Assembly (NCBI RefSeq): GCF_003073045.1
Contig: NC_037595.1
Coordinates: 16,156,252-16,220,251, forward strand
Length of the DNA stretch: 64,000 bases
Origin: Pomacea canaliculata
Taxonomy: Eukaryota > Mollusca > Gastropoda > Architaenioglossa > Ampullariidae
Reading direction: 5' to 3'
Shown here: in pieces, positions 11,166 to 23,960 of the stretch
How positions within the stretch are numbered: the first letter of the stretch is position 1
Layout of the letters: every line of letters starts with the position of its first letter
Position numbers and translations under genes: made by a program
The notes under the pieces: model-generated
The model's database searches: none
What the model was told of the DNA's origin: nothing
Seen by the model: the letters and a program-made list of their open reading frames with translations, nothing else

Positions 11166-13298
11166 ATACTAATGCCTACATGTGTATTAAACATTAACAA
11201 TACACCCAACCTTCTTTCTTATTATGTACATCACGACCAACAAATACGAAGAAAATTAGCTTTCGTTATATATTTCTGGAATACAAGAAACTAAGTGAAA
11301 CGAAAAATAGGCTTTTGTATATATTGAGTGGAATATTAGTTTGTATAGTGTGTACTGTTTCAGCTTCTAAAATAAACGTTATGTGATAGTAAGTAATGTA
11401 CAGTCTTCTGTATATAATCAGAGTGGACATACGATGTTTTACGAGAAACAAAGTATCGTTTGCGCTGGCAGGAAGGACAGAAATAGAGGTTTGGGAGAGT
11501 AAAGGTGGATGTCGACAGGTGACAAATGACACCCGCTCCCTAATTGTGACAAAACTGACAGCCAGTTGGTTAGACCGTCGACATCCTGGACTGTTGACCG
11601 CACACTAAATGACAATACTCGCCAATTACCTCCAATTATACCAGTCCTTGACCTGTCTTTACCTTTATCTAATGTAGATGATTATTTTAGTACATCTGAC
11701 AATTGTCAGCAAAATCGTCAGATGATTTCAAGGATTTCAATATTGTAGGGTCTCAGTAGTGACAAAAATCAATGTCGATTTTCCGAAATTCAGGTTTGTA
11801 ATGAAAATAGACAATTTCAAGAAGTTACTTTCGTTTTGATTAGAATTAGTATGGTACGACTGACGCCCCATATGGTGGCAGTGGGTGACATAAGCATGAG
11901 ACCGTTTCTCAGAAATAGCCGACAATGTTTTCCTAAACCTTTCTCAACTGCTCTCGTATGTACCTGAGAGAGGTCATTGCTTTTAGCTGACAGCGTCTCA
12001 CTGAGGTCCAGTGACCTGACCCTGATAACCGTCTTGTTGATATGCACCGTGATTACACTTCGGTTACAACATTAGATACAGTCCATGGAAATCCCACAAC
12101 ATACTCTTACTGTCTCAGTGTTATCAAGATAAATCTCGTGTTGCAGATAAAATTATGTAACAAAATCAGGACAATAATAAAATTGTTGGGTGTCTCAGTA
12201 TAGGATGCTAGTCATGCAGATTTCAATTTTATAGAAATCCCCACCTCTAGGTAACTGTCTTTAGGTGTCACCTACTCCTGTACAAGGTTAGAGTTATATT
12301 GATAGTATGTTATATTTAAATAAAAGAATATTAATATCAAAAGCAAGTGAGGATGATAGAAGAAGGACGACATCAGAGACTTTTGTAAGTGAAAGATTTT
12401 ATCTGTGGTCCTTTTATTTAAAGTTTATGGTAGTCAGTAGAGATGTTCTTTACCTGCTCCATCGTCAATACCATATCACAAACAAAATAGTTAAATGTAG
12501 TTTCATATTTTCAAATATCAAGAATAGTCTTCTCTGTGTGCGTGTGTCCGCACTCGCGCGCGGGTGCGTGCGTGTGTGTTTGTATGTGTCAGTTTTTAAG
12601 TAAATAGGTGAAACCCAGAGAAAGTGAAAAATCTTGATTTAAAGGCCATGTTATACTAAAACACAAAGAGGTTTTCTTTTTTGAAATAGATGATTAACAC
12701 TCTGCGGTTTAAAAATAGAACATGGAAATGTCAAACTATTGCGACGGTTGAGTAAGTCGTGTCTGACGGCTTTGACTCCTTAGCCACTTCACCTCGGCCA
12801 GGTGATCTCAGATTTCACTTTGTAATAAAGAGCCAAGTCTCCAGGTGAGACTCTATTTATAGACATGATATGAAGGACGATAGCACCACACTGATGAAGC
12901 ATCAACACCACGCACGAAGAACAGAGGAAACGGCGTATAGAAAAAATTATTATTATTGTAAAAGGACTGTCTGCAGTTAATTTAGTGAAGGAAATTTAAA
13001 AGTGCTGTTGTGAGATATTGCATTCAAGATCAATTACCGAACGTTCTGGACATTACATGTAACTACCTTCACAAGACAGGGAACAGAAGGGACGTGAGAA
13101 TGTACGGCATCGAGTGATGATGGAAGAGACGAGAATACAGAGAATACCTGTGTATTTATGTCTCTACATCTTCACACATCAAAGAACGAAAAACACATAA
13201 CAGGTTGAATATTTATAGAAAAAAAATTTCAACATTATTACAGATAGCACTGGCCACACATCTTTATTTACTTCAACATAAGAGTATGTAGTTTCAAC

Positions 13299-13370
13299 AC
13301 ACACACACAAACATACACACACTACACACACACTATACACACACACACACTACACACACACACACACAAT
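13299..13370. repeat. (CA)n microsatellite
   Basis: Interrupted CA repeat with CTACACAC breaks. There is no sign that it belongs to a gene. Confidence 0.85.
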
Positions 13371-13889
13371 GTTGTGCTTGTACCAGATTATCACTATCAG
13401 GGGAGGCATAGACCAGACTATCAGTCAGGTGTAGCTTGTACCTTTTGAGCGGAATATCATCGGTAACTGTACAGAGGGCGTGCACAACACATGTTATACT
13501 GGGTACATGTCACGCACGTCACTCTGGATACACGTCACGTCACTTACCATACATACACACGTCACATACTAGTCAATTTTCACTTGAGATCACACATCAC
13601 ACACGTCAATCAATCACACATCATTTCCAAGTCAATATTAACTCGAGTACTTTGCGCGTCATCACAGTGTAACCACCCGTGTAAACCTGAGACGAAGAGG
13701 AACAGTGAAACCTTGCCGTTAGAATACATCTCTGCAAGGGGCCAAAGGTCATCATTCCCGTCATCATCTAGTAGCACAGCACAGTGAGTGTGTCAAACGT
13801 GTGTTGCGATGATTCAAGGAACACATTCATATGAGTACACCTACTTCTAATATAAATCAGATCTTCACAGTACACCATTTTAAATCTCA

Positions 13890-13918
13890 AGATGATGATG
13901 ATGATGATGACGATGATG
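13890..13918. repeat. (GAT)n microsatellite
   Basis: About nine GAT units with one GAC change, roughly 80 bases past the 3' end of TNF gene C. Confidence 0.8.
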
Positions 13919-13998
13919 TCTTTCTACCCACTCGTGCCAGTCATTCAAAACTTCCTCTCCTGCCCTATTGTAACCATGCCAGACACCCTGCAGCAACT

Positions 13999-16003
13999 CT
14001 ACTCGCCCACCCTAAACAAGCCAAAGAAGCTGCCTTTCTCGTCGTTGGACACAGCAGAGGGTTCAGAGACCTTGACGTAGAGTTTGTCTCCCTTGTGGAG
14101 AGCAACAAGTCCCCCCACGTAGCTGGTGTGCCGGTCGGTCTGCTGGCTGTACCGGGTGTGGCGAGTTTTGAGCATGATACCTGACATGACGGGGTCTATC
14201 AGGCTCTCGCGGTACACGTAGCTGCTGACCACCTGAGGAACATCTTCGTTGTTGTCGTCGCCGCGGTTGTTGTAAAGCATCTGACAGTAGACGTAGTACA
14301 TGCCGGACGTGACGACGTAGATAGTGTTGTCGTGAAAGGTCAGGCCGGTTCTCACGTGCGACAGTCCAGAAGCATCCGGTCCCTTCCATTGCTGCAATCC
14401 TCCCTGCCCTGTACCTAAAGCCAAAATAGACATAAACATTAAAAATCCAGCTGCATCTTTTCACCTAGTTTAGATATTTATATATATTACATAATCTACC
14501 GCTGTATTCACAATCTTACTTGAGACCAAACACAGTTTATTTAGAGAAGAAATACACTTTCAATCTCATTTGAGTGCAAGTCGTTTATCTATTCTCTCGA
14601 CCTTCATCTGTCACCTAGCTCTGTTGATAACTCTTTTCTACTTGAAAATCAGTAGTGATCAGCGGTTGTAGTGGATAGATGTGATTCTGACAGGTAAGGT
14701 GTCCTATGACCTGGCACAGCGCCAGAGACTGATATCGCAGGTTGACAAACAATACCCGCCAGCCTGAGGTCAAGCAAACCTCGTACATGCATGTTGACAG
14801 TCCAAGATGTGTCACAACTGATTGGTGCATAAGAGGGCTAGGGCTTAATTATTTATTGATAATTAGTCTGCTGCTCTTGCCAAATATTGATCACCGCCAC
14901 ATAGCAGAGGGTTAGGGTGTATCACGTGACATGACGGACACAGAACTACAACCTAGTCTCTCACCAGCTTGAATGAGCAGATGAGCTGAGACTGCACTGC
15001 TTGAGCCTGTCTTTGCAATTTTATGACCTCCAGCAGGTTCCAGGATATCTGTAAGAAGATACAGGAGAAAATTAGTCATATCTGAAATTGTCCTCGTGAT
15101 AATATTTCTGGTGACTGTTGTTAGTAAGTAATTTGTGTGTTTGTGTGTGTGTGACTGTCAAAGCAGGGTGAATGTCCGACGTGTTGGAGGTACTTTGAGG
15201 TCTGATTATTCAATAATAAATCCTCGAACATCAATACACCTTTTACTTTGATAGAATGTTACTGCTTCTGCATAAATCAAGTCCACATAGGTAGTACGAT
15301 AAATTGTAATTTTGTAATTTTTGTATATTTTATCAGGGCAATATAGACTGTTATACAAATAATTTGTTTTATTCTCACCTGTAAGCTTCTGTATCATTTG
15401 TTGTCGTTGAATGATCTGAAATAATCAATGAAAAGATTAAGGAGAAATATTGGAAAACAAAACTTTAGGTTTTTATTTTTTGAAATGTTGTTTATTCTCT
15501 TAAATACACATTCTTTCCCACAATTATAGCAAGCAAAGACTATTTACCAGTTTAAAAAGTGCGGCGAATTGGACGTTAGTGCGCGCGCAGCAGATGGTTG
15601 GCTTGCTTTCGTCGTCTTTCCTGACATCAAGAAGGTCAAGCAGAGATGAACCCTTGCCGCTGACGGGGTCAGAGTTCAGCTGTACGCAAGGCAGACAAAC
15701 CTCTTCACCCGCCGCAACTTGTGTCTGTTGGCCTCCGAGTATGATGTCGCTGTTATTGAAGAAGACGAAAGCAGTGATGAGAAGGACAGCGAGGAGACTG
15801 ATGACACTAAGGACAAGAGAGATGACGGCGACAACGAATAGTCTCCGCCTCCTTCCCAGGGCCTGTGTCTGTCGGGGTAGTGGGAAGCCTCCTCCCTTCA
15901 CGAGCAGCTGCTCCTCAACCCGCACAGCATATGTACTGTCACCACTACTGTCACCACTACTGGCAGAGTCCATGGAGGACTCGGAGGATGGCCGGGTCTT
16001 CAT
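13999..16003 (-). CDS. TNF ligand superfamily member (gene C), type II membrane protein
   Basis: Four exons on the minus strand: 16003-15548, 15415-15379, 15048-14965 and 14414-13999, coding for 330 residues. The tail repeats that of gene B with a small SGDS duplication. The membrane span is at about 55-82, the stalk has C-L-P-C (103-106) and C-C (138-139), and the micro-exon reads IIQRQQMIQKLT. Exon 3 ends SAVSAHLLIQA. Exon 4 has GMYYVYCQMLY, an insert rich in Asn/Asp (NNRGDDNNED) in the loop where the paralogues also vary, then GDKLYVKVS and SFFGLFRVG. All key TNF-fold blocks are present, and nothing suggests loss of function. A frame on the opposite strand over exon 1 is only its shadow. 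Confidence 0.88.
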
Positions 16004-17189
16004 GTCACAGATGTCGTGGATGTTGTTCTTTCTTCACGTGGTGTTAGTCTTGCTACTGCCTCCCTCACTTGCTCCAAGTTGTTATGAAATGTTAATCAAT
16101 TCTCGAGTGGGTTCAAATATTTGTAATGAAGACCACGACAAAAACATTGCCGTCAATATAAATTTAAAGTAGTACATCTACTAGGAGCTTATTGGTGTTT
16201 TGTGACACGTGTATAACTAGGACTACTGGTGAGAGAGACACTGCTGTCTACCGCCCTCCCCCAGGCCAGGTGTGACTACCTCCACGGCGCAAGGCGACCT
16301 GAGCTTTTGTAGGCCACGTACACGGAACACACACACCTGAGTCCCTGGCGAATCCTGTGCCGGGACCTCTACCTGTCGGGGGAAAATCCAGTGAGGTCAC
16401 ATACTTCTTCCTAGTTTCAGTTCACAAAATCCCTACGTAGAAAGATAATATTTGCGCATAATACTTACACTCAAAGATATCCATAGAGAGTAGATGCAAT
16501 TATGCTGTATTTGTGATTAAGATAGGGTAATTCCCTTACTTCCAATGCTGTAATTATTGGTATATCCAACACACCTGTATCCTATGGTAACAGTTTGATT
16601 GGGTATTTTAGCAGACGATGATATTTGTTTATTCAGGTATTGTATTTTAGACTTTTTTGCGTAAAAGAAATGTTAACTCATTTTTATCATTTTGCTTTGT
16701 GTTGTCACGATTAATTAATTTATTACAAAAGGTAAACGAATATTCTCATTGTTACCAGCACTCTCAATAGACATTACTACAATTATTATAACCATCTTCG
16801 TCATCTTTGTCGTCGTCATCATCGCTGTATTGTAAAGATTTAAAAATATATTAAGGGTTTTAGTAGAATACATTAACTCTTTTGAAAAGAGTCTCAGTCC
16901 GACCTTTGTTTGTAGCCGAAATGTTGCCCAGGAGACGGCCTTCCACACTTCACCTGCCGTATGGAATGCTCATGAAAAAAACATAAAAAAATTCTTATGC
17001 ATAAAAGAGTAACAAGGTCATTTACCAGAAACTAGATACACACCACTAACCCGACAGGTCAGGGGGAACATAAATTCATATCTCCAGGAGCTATAGACTT
17101 TTAAATCCGCGTAATTTCCAAGGGGTTGGAAAATGTCTCCACCTTTCTTTTTAAAAGCAGGTTTGTGTATGTCTCTTTCAGAGCTCGCT

Positions 17190-17275
17190 CAGGTGTGTGT
17201 GTGTGTTGGTGTGTGTGTGTGAGAGAGAGAGAGAGAGAATGTGTGTGCGTGCGTGTGTGTGTGCGCGTGTGTGCA
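17190..17275. repeat. Compound (GT)n-(GA)n-(GT)n microsatellite
   Basis: A GT run, a run of nine GA units, then alternating GT/GC sequence. The alternating purine-pyrimidine parts have Z-DNA-forming potential. Confidence 0.85.
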
Positions 17276-19281
17276 TGCTTTCCTTTTGTGATATACAAGA
17301 GCCTGAGGTGACACGCACGGACACACACGTTTCACAACACGGAGATGAGCAACATTTATTGCACGGACGTGTCTGTCGACTGCTGTCAGTTATCAGTCGT
17401 CGTTGTTGTGTCAACGACTGACAGCTGCTCCTTACTGTCGATGTCGAGTTTCAGTTTATGATTTCGTGTGTAAACTCCATTTGATGAGCTAGTAACACGA
17501 TATTAAAATAAAGTAGTAAACATTAAACAGGCAGCCAGTAGGAGAGAGAACACTCACGGGGGAGATAGTTGACGCGGAACATTCTTCTTATATACCTCCC
17601 ACACCTCTCCCCCCCCCCCCACACACACAAATAGACACACATACATACAGACATACCTACCTGGATGCTACATCCTAGACTTGTCGGCACCATCATTTTC
17701 CGACAAACACGAAGGACGGGGATGTAGTTATCAAGATAGAACAACATCGGGCACGAAAATAGTTTTCTTCTGTTAAAATGCGATGCCGCGACAAAGAAAA
17801 TTTTCTCTCGCTTTATAAATTTGATACCAGGACTAAAATACCATCTACTGGGTGTGGACACTGTTTAAACCCACGGAATTAAGACACTCGTGTAGTTGCT
17901 ACTCAAATCTCGCCAGGGGTCTCGTCTTACTCTAGTTTCACAGCTACGGGCCCTGGGTGTTGATACTTGCCTATATCTTGCAAGTCAGACAAAAACAAAA
18001 TTAATTAGCCTGACATTGTACTATTGCTCTGATTTGTTTGAAATCATCGAATTTTTATGATGGCGGGTCAAATGGCTGACATATTCTCAGCTTTCTCCAT
18101 AGCAACAGTACAAGTCATGTAGTTGATAAAGGACTGTAAATCTTACTACATGATACAAAAGCTGTTTCTAAGAAAGTCAACGTTCGTCTTTACCCCGGAC
18201 TTGCACTTGATAAGGAGCTAGTTCACTAGGTGCACACAGCAACATGCAAGGGGTACACTTGTAAATCTTCAGTTATACACGGGGTACACTAAGTCTTCAG
18301 TCCTACTTACACGGGGTACACTGAGCTTACCAAATGTCTGGTGTAGCATATACAGCTCACTGTGTGCACATTATTGTCATGTAAAGCAACCTTCAGGGTG
18401 CACCCGAGCGTTTCGATAAACATTTGACCCTGCGTCGAGACCTCCAGGCCTACATTACAATAAAAGATTTACGAGAAGTCAGGTACACCAGACATTTTTG
18501 ACTTTGTAGCTTTGCATTTATTTTCAAGAAGCTGTCACACGGACATGCATTGTTCACTACTACCCTTGTTATTGTTTCGAATTATTACAATGCATGCACA
18601 ATCACGCTTCATCATATATACACAAACTGATTCTTAATGACCCCTCTCTCTCTCATATAAATGTTAAAATGTATAGATAGAAATGAACTGTATATACACA
18701 TACAGAGATAAAGAGAGACTGGCATTTTTTCGGATTTCGGTCACAGCCTAATTTGTTTCGCTTTATCCGACACCGACATAGGACAAATAAAATAATAGAA
18801 ACAAAAGCAACGCAGCTATACCAGTAGCTGGTCACAAATGATTGAATGTTGAAACAAAACACAAAATGAGTCTAAGTTTGCAAAACTAGTCTTATCGTCC
18901 AAAAAAAAAATAGCCTTAGCACCAGTTAACCTGAGACATGTATCTTTGGAAACATATGGTCATCAGGTACCCACACCCGACAATGACTATACATGGGTAT
19001 GTATACCAGCTAAATCGGATAAACATGGTGTCAATGTTTGCGATGATAAAGGAGAGGATGATGATGTTAGCGTGGAGTCTAGTCCCTTTGCAACACACAT
19101 ATCCAGTGTCAAGAGATGCTGGTAAACAACAATTTATGTATGTAAATAAAGAGGATTTGTATCAAGCGGTGGGTAAAGTGACAGTGAGAGGACAGTTGTG
19201 ACCAGTTGTTTGGATGATGGAAAACCGACGAGTACATTTGATGTTGATATAAAAAGGTGAAGGTCTCAAAAGGTCGAATTA

Positions 19282-19352
<71 letters not shown>

Positions 19353-19353
19353 C
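19282..19353. repeat. (CAA)n microsatellite
   Basis: About 24 nearly perfect CAA units, the longest pure triplet array in the window. It lies about 230 bases past the 3' end of TNF gene D. Confidence 0.9.
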
Positions 19354-19578
19354 TAACAACAACACTACTTACTCATTTGGCATGTTTATTACAAAAGACA
19401 GAGAATGTGTGTTGCTTGATGGCGCATTAAAGTAACAGAAAAGAAAACAAGTTCAGATCTTTGGTACTTCAGCTTGATGCTGGCAAACTTACATTTCACA
19501 AGTTATTTTATTTACGTTTGGATGTTGACACTAACCTATGGCTGAGTATCTCAAATGAAGTTATCCCAAGTTTCCTAG

Positions 19579-22019
19579 TCATCCTACCCCAAGCATGCCA
19601 AATACCCGTTTTCTTTGAAGTCTAGTCCCCGACCTTAAACATGCCAAAGAAACTGCCCTTCTCGTCATAGGACACGAGGACGGGTGGGACAGCTTGACAT
19701 AGAGTTTGTCTCCCTTGTGCAGCAGGAGTTGTCCCCCGACAAAGGTGCTGTGTCGGTCTTGTTTGTCACCCTGGGTGTGGCGGGACTTGAGCACGATACC
19801 CGACATGTTGGGGTACATCAGGCTAGTGACGTACACGTAGCTGCTGGCCACCTGAGGACCGTCATCGATGCTGTCATCGCTGATGTTGTAGAGGATCTGA
19901 CAGTAGACGTAGTACGTGCCGGATGTGATGACGTAGATAGTGTTGTCGTGAAAGGTCAGCCCAGGTCGCACTAGTGACCAGCTGCTCTCTTCAGGACCTT
20001 TCCACTGCTGCTTGTCTTGAGATCCCGACCCTGGAACAGGTGAACAGGTGAAACCATGCAAATACTGGCGTGTCAAGGGTGACAGTGAAAGGTTACATGA
20101 ATTTCAAGATGGAGGTGAAAACATAATGTAGATGGTATAAAGGTCAAGATGGCAGATGACAAGCTATGAGAAGACGTTTGAATTAACGAAACGAATTAGC
20201 AAAAGAGAGAAGGAAAATTCGTAGTGCGTGTGTTTGCTAGTCTGCTATTTGTAAAATCTCTTCACGTGTGTCGTACGTCATCCTTACGTACTCAATAGTA
20301 CTTGTTGTTTGTAGGTTTCTTGCTAAAGAGTCATCAATGATGTAAATAAACCTGTTCCTTCCTTACCTGGTTTCCAGAGCAAGTGAGCGGATACCTCCAT
20401 CTTTGTGTTTGTACTCAAGAGGCTGACGGCGTTAGGCGGCGCTTTAAGCTCTGCAGATGACAATAAACACAGAAGTCTTGTGATATACACTTCATACATC
20501 ATACACCCCGTTACACACACACACACACACATATATATAATGTATTCTATGCACACCGAGATATAATTACACTGAGAAAACACATCGGGCGATGCACGCT
20601 GTAACATCATGACATCCGGCAATGAATGCTTGAGTGCCAGTGCGACTTTTTGTTACATCTATTTTTATTTATTAGTTATTTTATTACCTGTTCTCTACTA
20701 AAATGATGAGGTCTTCTAGGTTCTTAAAAATGTTTTGAATCAGCCTTTTGACACAGTTTACGCCAAAAGAAAAAAATTTTCTTGATCAAAGAAAAATCCT
20801 TTTAATTAAAACTACCATAGGACAAAGAATGTTAGTGTGTTCTGTATTATTATATTTATTTATTTATCAAGAGTGATATATTGTGTTTTTGAATAGACGG
20901 ACAGAGGCTCACCATAACGAGATAAAAACATCCCAATGTTAAAACAAATGTCAAGGACTAAGTAGGTAGTTCTCAAAACTAAGAAACAGATTCGCTAGTA
21001 GCCTGTGTCTTACCTGAAGATGCTCGAATGCTTTCTTGACGCTGGAGCATCTGAAATCGAATTGGCTTCAGGTAGTTTAATCTACATAATGTGGTTTAAT
21101 TGGAAAAAATATTTAATAATTTCCTTGGAGGTCATTGTAAACTAATGTATTCAGAACGATATTATCACATTCTAATTAGCGATACTCAATTAAAGCTGTG
21201 TTCATACTTTCTGCTATATACAATGGCAAGACTGTAATTATAGATGGAAGGGAAGAGCCGAGTTATTAGAGCGCTGGCGTCTAAACTGAAAGGGTCGCAG
21301 GTTCGATACCCGAGTAGCGCTGCAAACTTCCCTTAGTAGACACATCCGGTAGGAATGGGTACCCGACTTCAGTGAGGGTTGGGAAAGGTAAGGCAGCAAA
21401 CGGAAGGTTGGTTCCGAGAAACGTGAGGTCTCTAATACTTCACCCCTCCAACGACCCTAAAAGGTCAGGGACGACCTTACTTGATATGTATCTGTGTTGT
21501 TGAGTGAACATGTCCAGACGTTAATTCCGGCGAACATCTCATGTATATACAAAGACTCGGGAATATACGAGAGTACATATAACATATACTTACCAGTTTG
21601 AAAAGTGCGGCCAGTTGTGCATTAGTGCTTGCGCAGCAAATCTTCAAATCGTTGTTGTCTTTTATGACCTCCAGCCCGTCAGGCAGAGGTGAGAGCAGGT
21701 CAGCGACAGGGTCAGAGGTTAGTTGAGCGCACGGGAGACATACTTCGTCTTGTAAGTTAACAAGTTGTGTTGACAAAGCATCGTTCAAGAGCAACCACCC
21801 AGCAGCAGCAACGGCCAACAGCAAGCTGGCAATACTCAGACACACGGAGATTCCAACGATGAAGCCTAAATTTGTTCTTGTCTTTTGAGATCCTTCTTTC
21901 TTCACCAGGAACTCGACTTCCACAGGGAGGGCATAGGACAAGCTGCTGCCTCCCCCGATGCTGCCAGATGCTAGGGACGATACTCGACTATCAGACATAT
22001 CAAAACCTTTGGACAACAA
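19579..22019 (-). CDS. TNF ligand superfamily member (gene D), with a frame break near the 3' end
   Basis: Four exons on the minus strand: 22019-21594, 21050-21014, 20450-20367 and 20030 onward. Exon 1 gives a membrane span at about 52-78 and the stalk with C-L-P-C (94-97) and C-C (128-129). The micro-exon reads MLQRQESIRASS and exon 3 ends with VSAHLLWKP. Exon 4 has GTYYVYCQILY and GDKLYVKLS, but then changes frame at about 19678-19682, where one base is missing compared with the four paralogues. As read, the protein ends at 19579 with an unrelated tail (LACLRSGTRLQRK). The family-like ending SFFGMFKVGD and its stop at 19622 lie in the next frame. The last beta-strand is therefore lost unless the base is an assembly error. 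Either a young pseudogene or a sequence error; the other exons look well kept. Confidence 0.75.
20514..20531. repeat. (AC)n microsatellite in gene D
   Basis: Short pure AC run followed by ATATATA, in the intron between exons 2 and 3 of gene D. Confidence 0.75.
21250..21480 (+). mobile_element. tRNA-derived SINE in intron 1 of TNF gene D
   Basis: The head has a tRNA-like arrangement: GAGTTATTAGAGCGCTGG near 21258 as an A-box region and a B-box, GGTTCGATACC, at 21300-21310. A body of about 160 bases follows, with GGGTACCCGAC and a GGAAAGGTAAGG stretch, and it ends near ACGACCTTA. The 3' terminal CCA and proper acceptor-stem pairing of a working tRNA are absent. It lies antisense to the host gene. 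Confidence 0.6.
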
Positions 22020-23770
22020 CTTTGCTTCAAGAGTTTGAGAGTCAGACTTCTATACATGAGCTAAAGAAGGCGGGTAATTTGTTAGGTATCATGAACACAA
22101 ACGTCTTGTATTTAAATTCTCCGATACTTGCAGTCAAATAATCCTACTTTCATTATAAACTACAGTTTGAATCCTCCATTTTTTAATCTGAAATATCTTG
22201 CCGCGCTTTCATAGCCGCTCTCTCCATTGTTTCTATTAAGTTACATAGAAATTCTTTACTAATTTCCTACCGTGTTTGTGCCGACTTCTACAAACATTCT
22301 CATCCCTCTACAGCTTTGCTTCCTTCTAAAGCCAACAGGGTATATCCGGGGTCATGTGACAAAATGTCGTGGTTGACTGAAGAAGTGGGGTTTGAGCAGT
22401 TTAAGGCACTGACGTGTAAGAAGCTCACCTGTGGCTGCCACCTTCACGGAAGTGGAGAAGGTTAAAGTTACTCCTGATATAAAAATGCAACAGGACACTC
22501 CAGTCTAATCATGTTTCTGTCTCACAAGAAAGTAGAAGATTTGTGAAGGGGGTTTCCGAGAAAAGAAAGAACGAAAACGATTAGATAGATAAAAAGAAAG
22601 GAGATAACGAAACAGGGTGATAATAGAAAGAGAGGAAGAGAGCACACTAGAGTGGATTAAAGATTGGCAAACAAATAAAAATAAACGAATTTAAATATTT
22701 CAAATAGTCTGTAAGCTAGTGCTGAACACACCGTAAATCTCTCGGTTCTGTAGACTACTACTACTACTGTTCGCTGGTACATTGCTGTATTCTGCCCTAT
22801 AGAAAGGCTCAAGGCACTGCCCTATAGTCAAGTTTAAGGCGATTCACAAATGACAGATCACGAGATTGAGAAGGAACCGAAGCCACCGACACGGAAGAGA
22901 CACTACATTCCACACGCACGATGGTAGGTTGTCACTAATATACACAATCACAATCACAATCACACACGAGGAAGACGTCAGATAAGACAAAATACAACAC
23001 AGCTCTGTCCCTCCAGTTAGACGGGGGGATACCACTCTCTCTCTCTCTTCCCCCTCATGTGGATTTCGCTCTCTCTCGCTGCGTCCATGAGTATGTGGAA
23101 ATGATTACAACATTCTGGTAAATGAAACCGCCAACAGTGGCTACGGGGCTACACACAGATGACTGAACACCCACCAGCCATCCCGCTTGTCGTCGCTCCT
23201 CGTTGTAACAATCAAGATGGCTGACTCACAGGGTGCCAGGACGTGTAACAGGCCAGACTTACCCACTAGTTGCTCGGGTGTAAACAGAAGTACCCTCTAT
23301 ACCCTGACCACTCTGTGTTTCTACTTGTTTATCAATTATCAAACAGCTAGTGACAGGTAATCAGAAATAATGACAAATACACAACCTATGACATAATACA
23401 TTGTCATCTCAAAGGTTGACTGATAGCCGACTGCTGCAGGGAGAAGAGTCAAACTAAAGTTCACAGAAAGTCTGATATAGTAGTACAGAACATTCTAGTA
23501 AGATATGAAAGTCCGCTGATCACACATTACAGTCTGTCCGTGTCATCTGCTTGTAATGTCGTGAATAAGACAGACCACAAGGAAGCTTCCTTGTTGCGAG
23601 GCAAGTCTGTCTGTGGGCGTGTGGCTTCATTCTAGGGATAAGTACTCACCTTACAATAGTCAAATCGTTTGTTGACAAATTAAGGTCGGGAAATTAACCG
23701 TCAATATTTAAATTAAGAAAAAAGAAACGGTGCATAGAAACATCGTGAGAACATCGTAGACCGGATGAAT
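22020..23770. other. Intergenic upstream of TNF gene D
   Basis: Must hold the promoter of gene D, but I see no clear TATA box or kappa-B site. A CACAAT array lies near 22944-22970 and a CT-rich tract near 23034-23050. Confidence 0.4.
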
Positions 23771-23771
23771 G

Positions 23772-23960
23772 CTTTCCTCCCTACTGCCAGATTCTAAGGA
23801 CGACAATGGACCTTTGCACCTCATATAAAGCCTTTGGTCAACAATTTTATTTTAAGAGCCTTAATCTCAGACCTCTTCACTATTGAAGCTGTTTTTGGTA
23901 TCCTTTCTCTAATTTTCATGTGTTTATGATCTTTAATTTTTACAATACTTGGCGAGAACC
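23772..23960 (-). pseudogene. Relic of a TNF gene 5' end (D-like)
   Basis: About 190 bases resemble 21956-22133, the first codons and 5' flank of gene D. Shared phrases in order are CTGCCAGAT-CTA, CCTTTGG-CAACAA, GGTATC and ATACTTG. The part matching the first codons of D keeps KGF but then meets a stop. No micro-exon or TNF-domain exon lies beside it. It looks like the leftover of a sixth family member or a partial duplication. Confidence 0.5.

Larger units (their letters stand above)
9460..13990. other. Intergenic between TNF genes B and C
   Basis: About 4.5 kb without a recognisable gene. It holds a short LINE-type tail at about 11090-11160, a GT-rich tract near 9905-9985, a mixed GC/GT tract at 12535-12590 and a (CA)n block at 13299-13370. 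The many short frames show no family motifs. Confidence 0.5.
16400..19570. other. Intergenic between TNF genes C and D
   Basis: No gene recognised. It holds a compound GT/GA repeat at 17190-17275, a C-run followed by CA at 17610-17640, and a long (CAA)n array at 19282-19353. Confidence 0.5.

Noticed and set aside
15579-16172. 197-codon open frame on the plus strand
   Set aside because: It is the antisense shadow of TNF gene C exon 1; the minus strand explains it with membrane span, stalk cysteines and splice sites.
16378-16389. Kappa-B-like GGGGGAAAATCC upstream of TNF gene C
   Set aside because: One mismatch to GGGRNWYYCC and no clear TATA box at fitting distance; too weak to list as a site.
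21253-21323. Possible tRNA gene
   Set aside because: Has A- and B-box-like sequence but no acceptor-stem pairing I can trace, and it continues into a repeat body, so it is called a SINE head.
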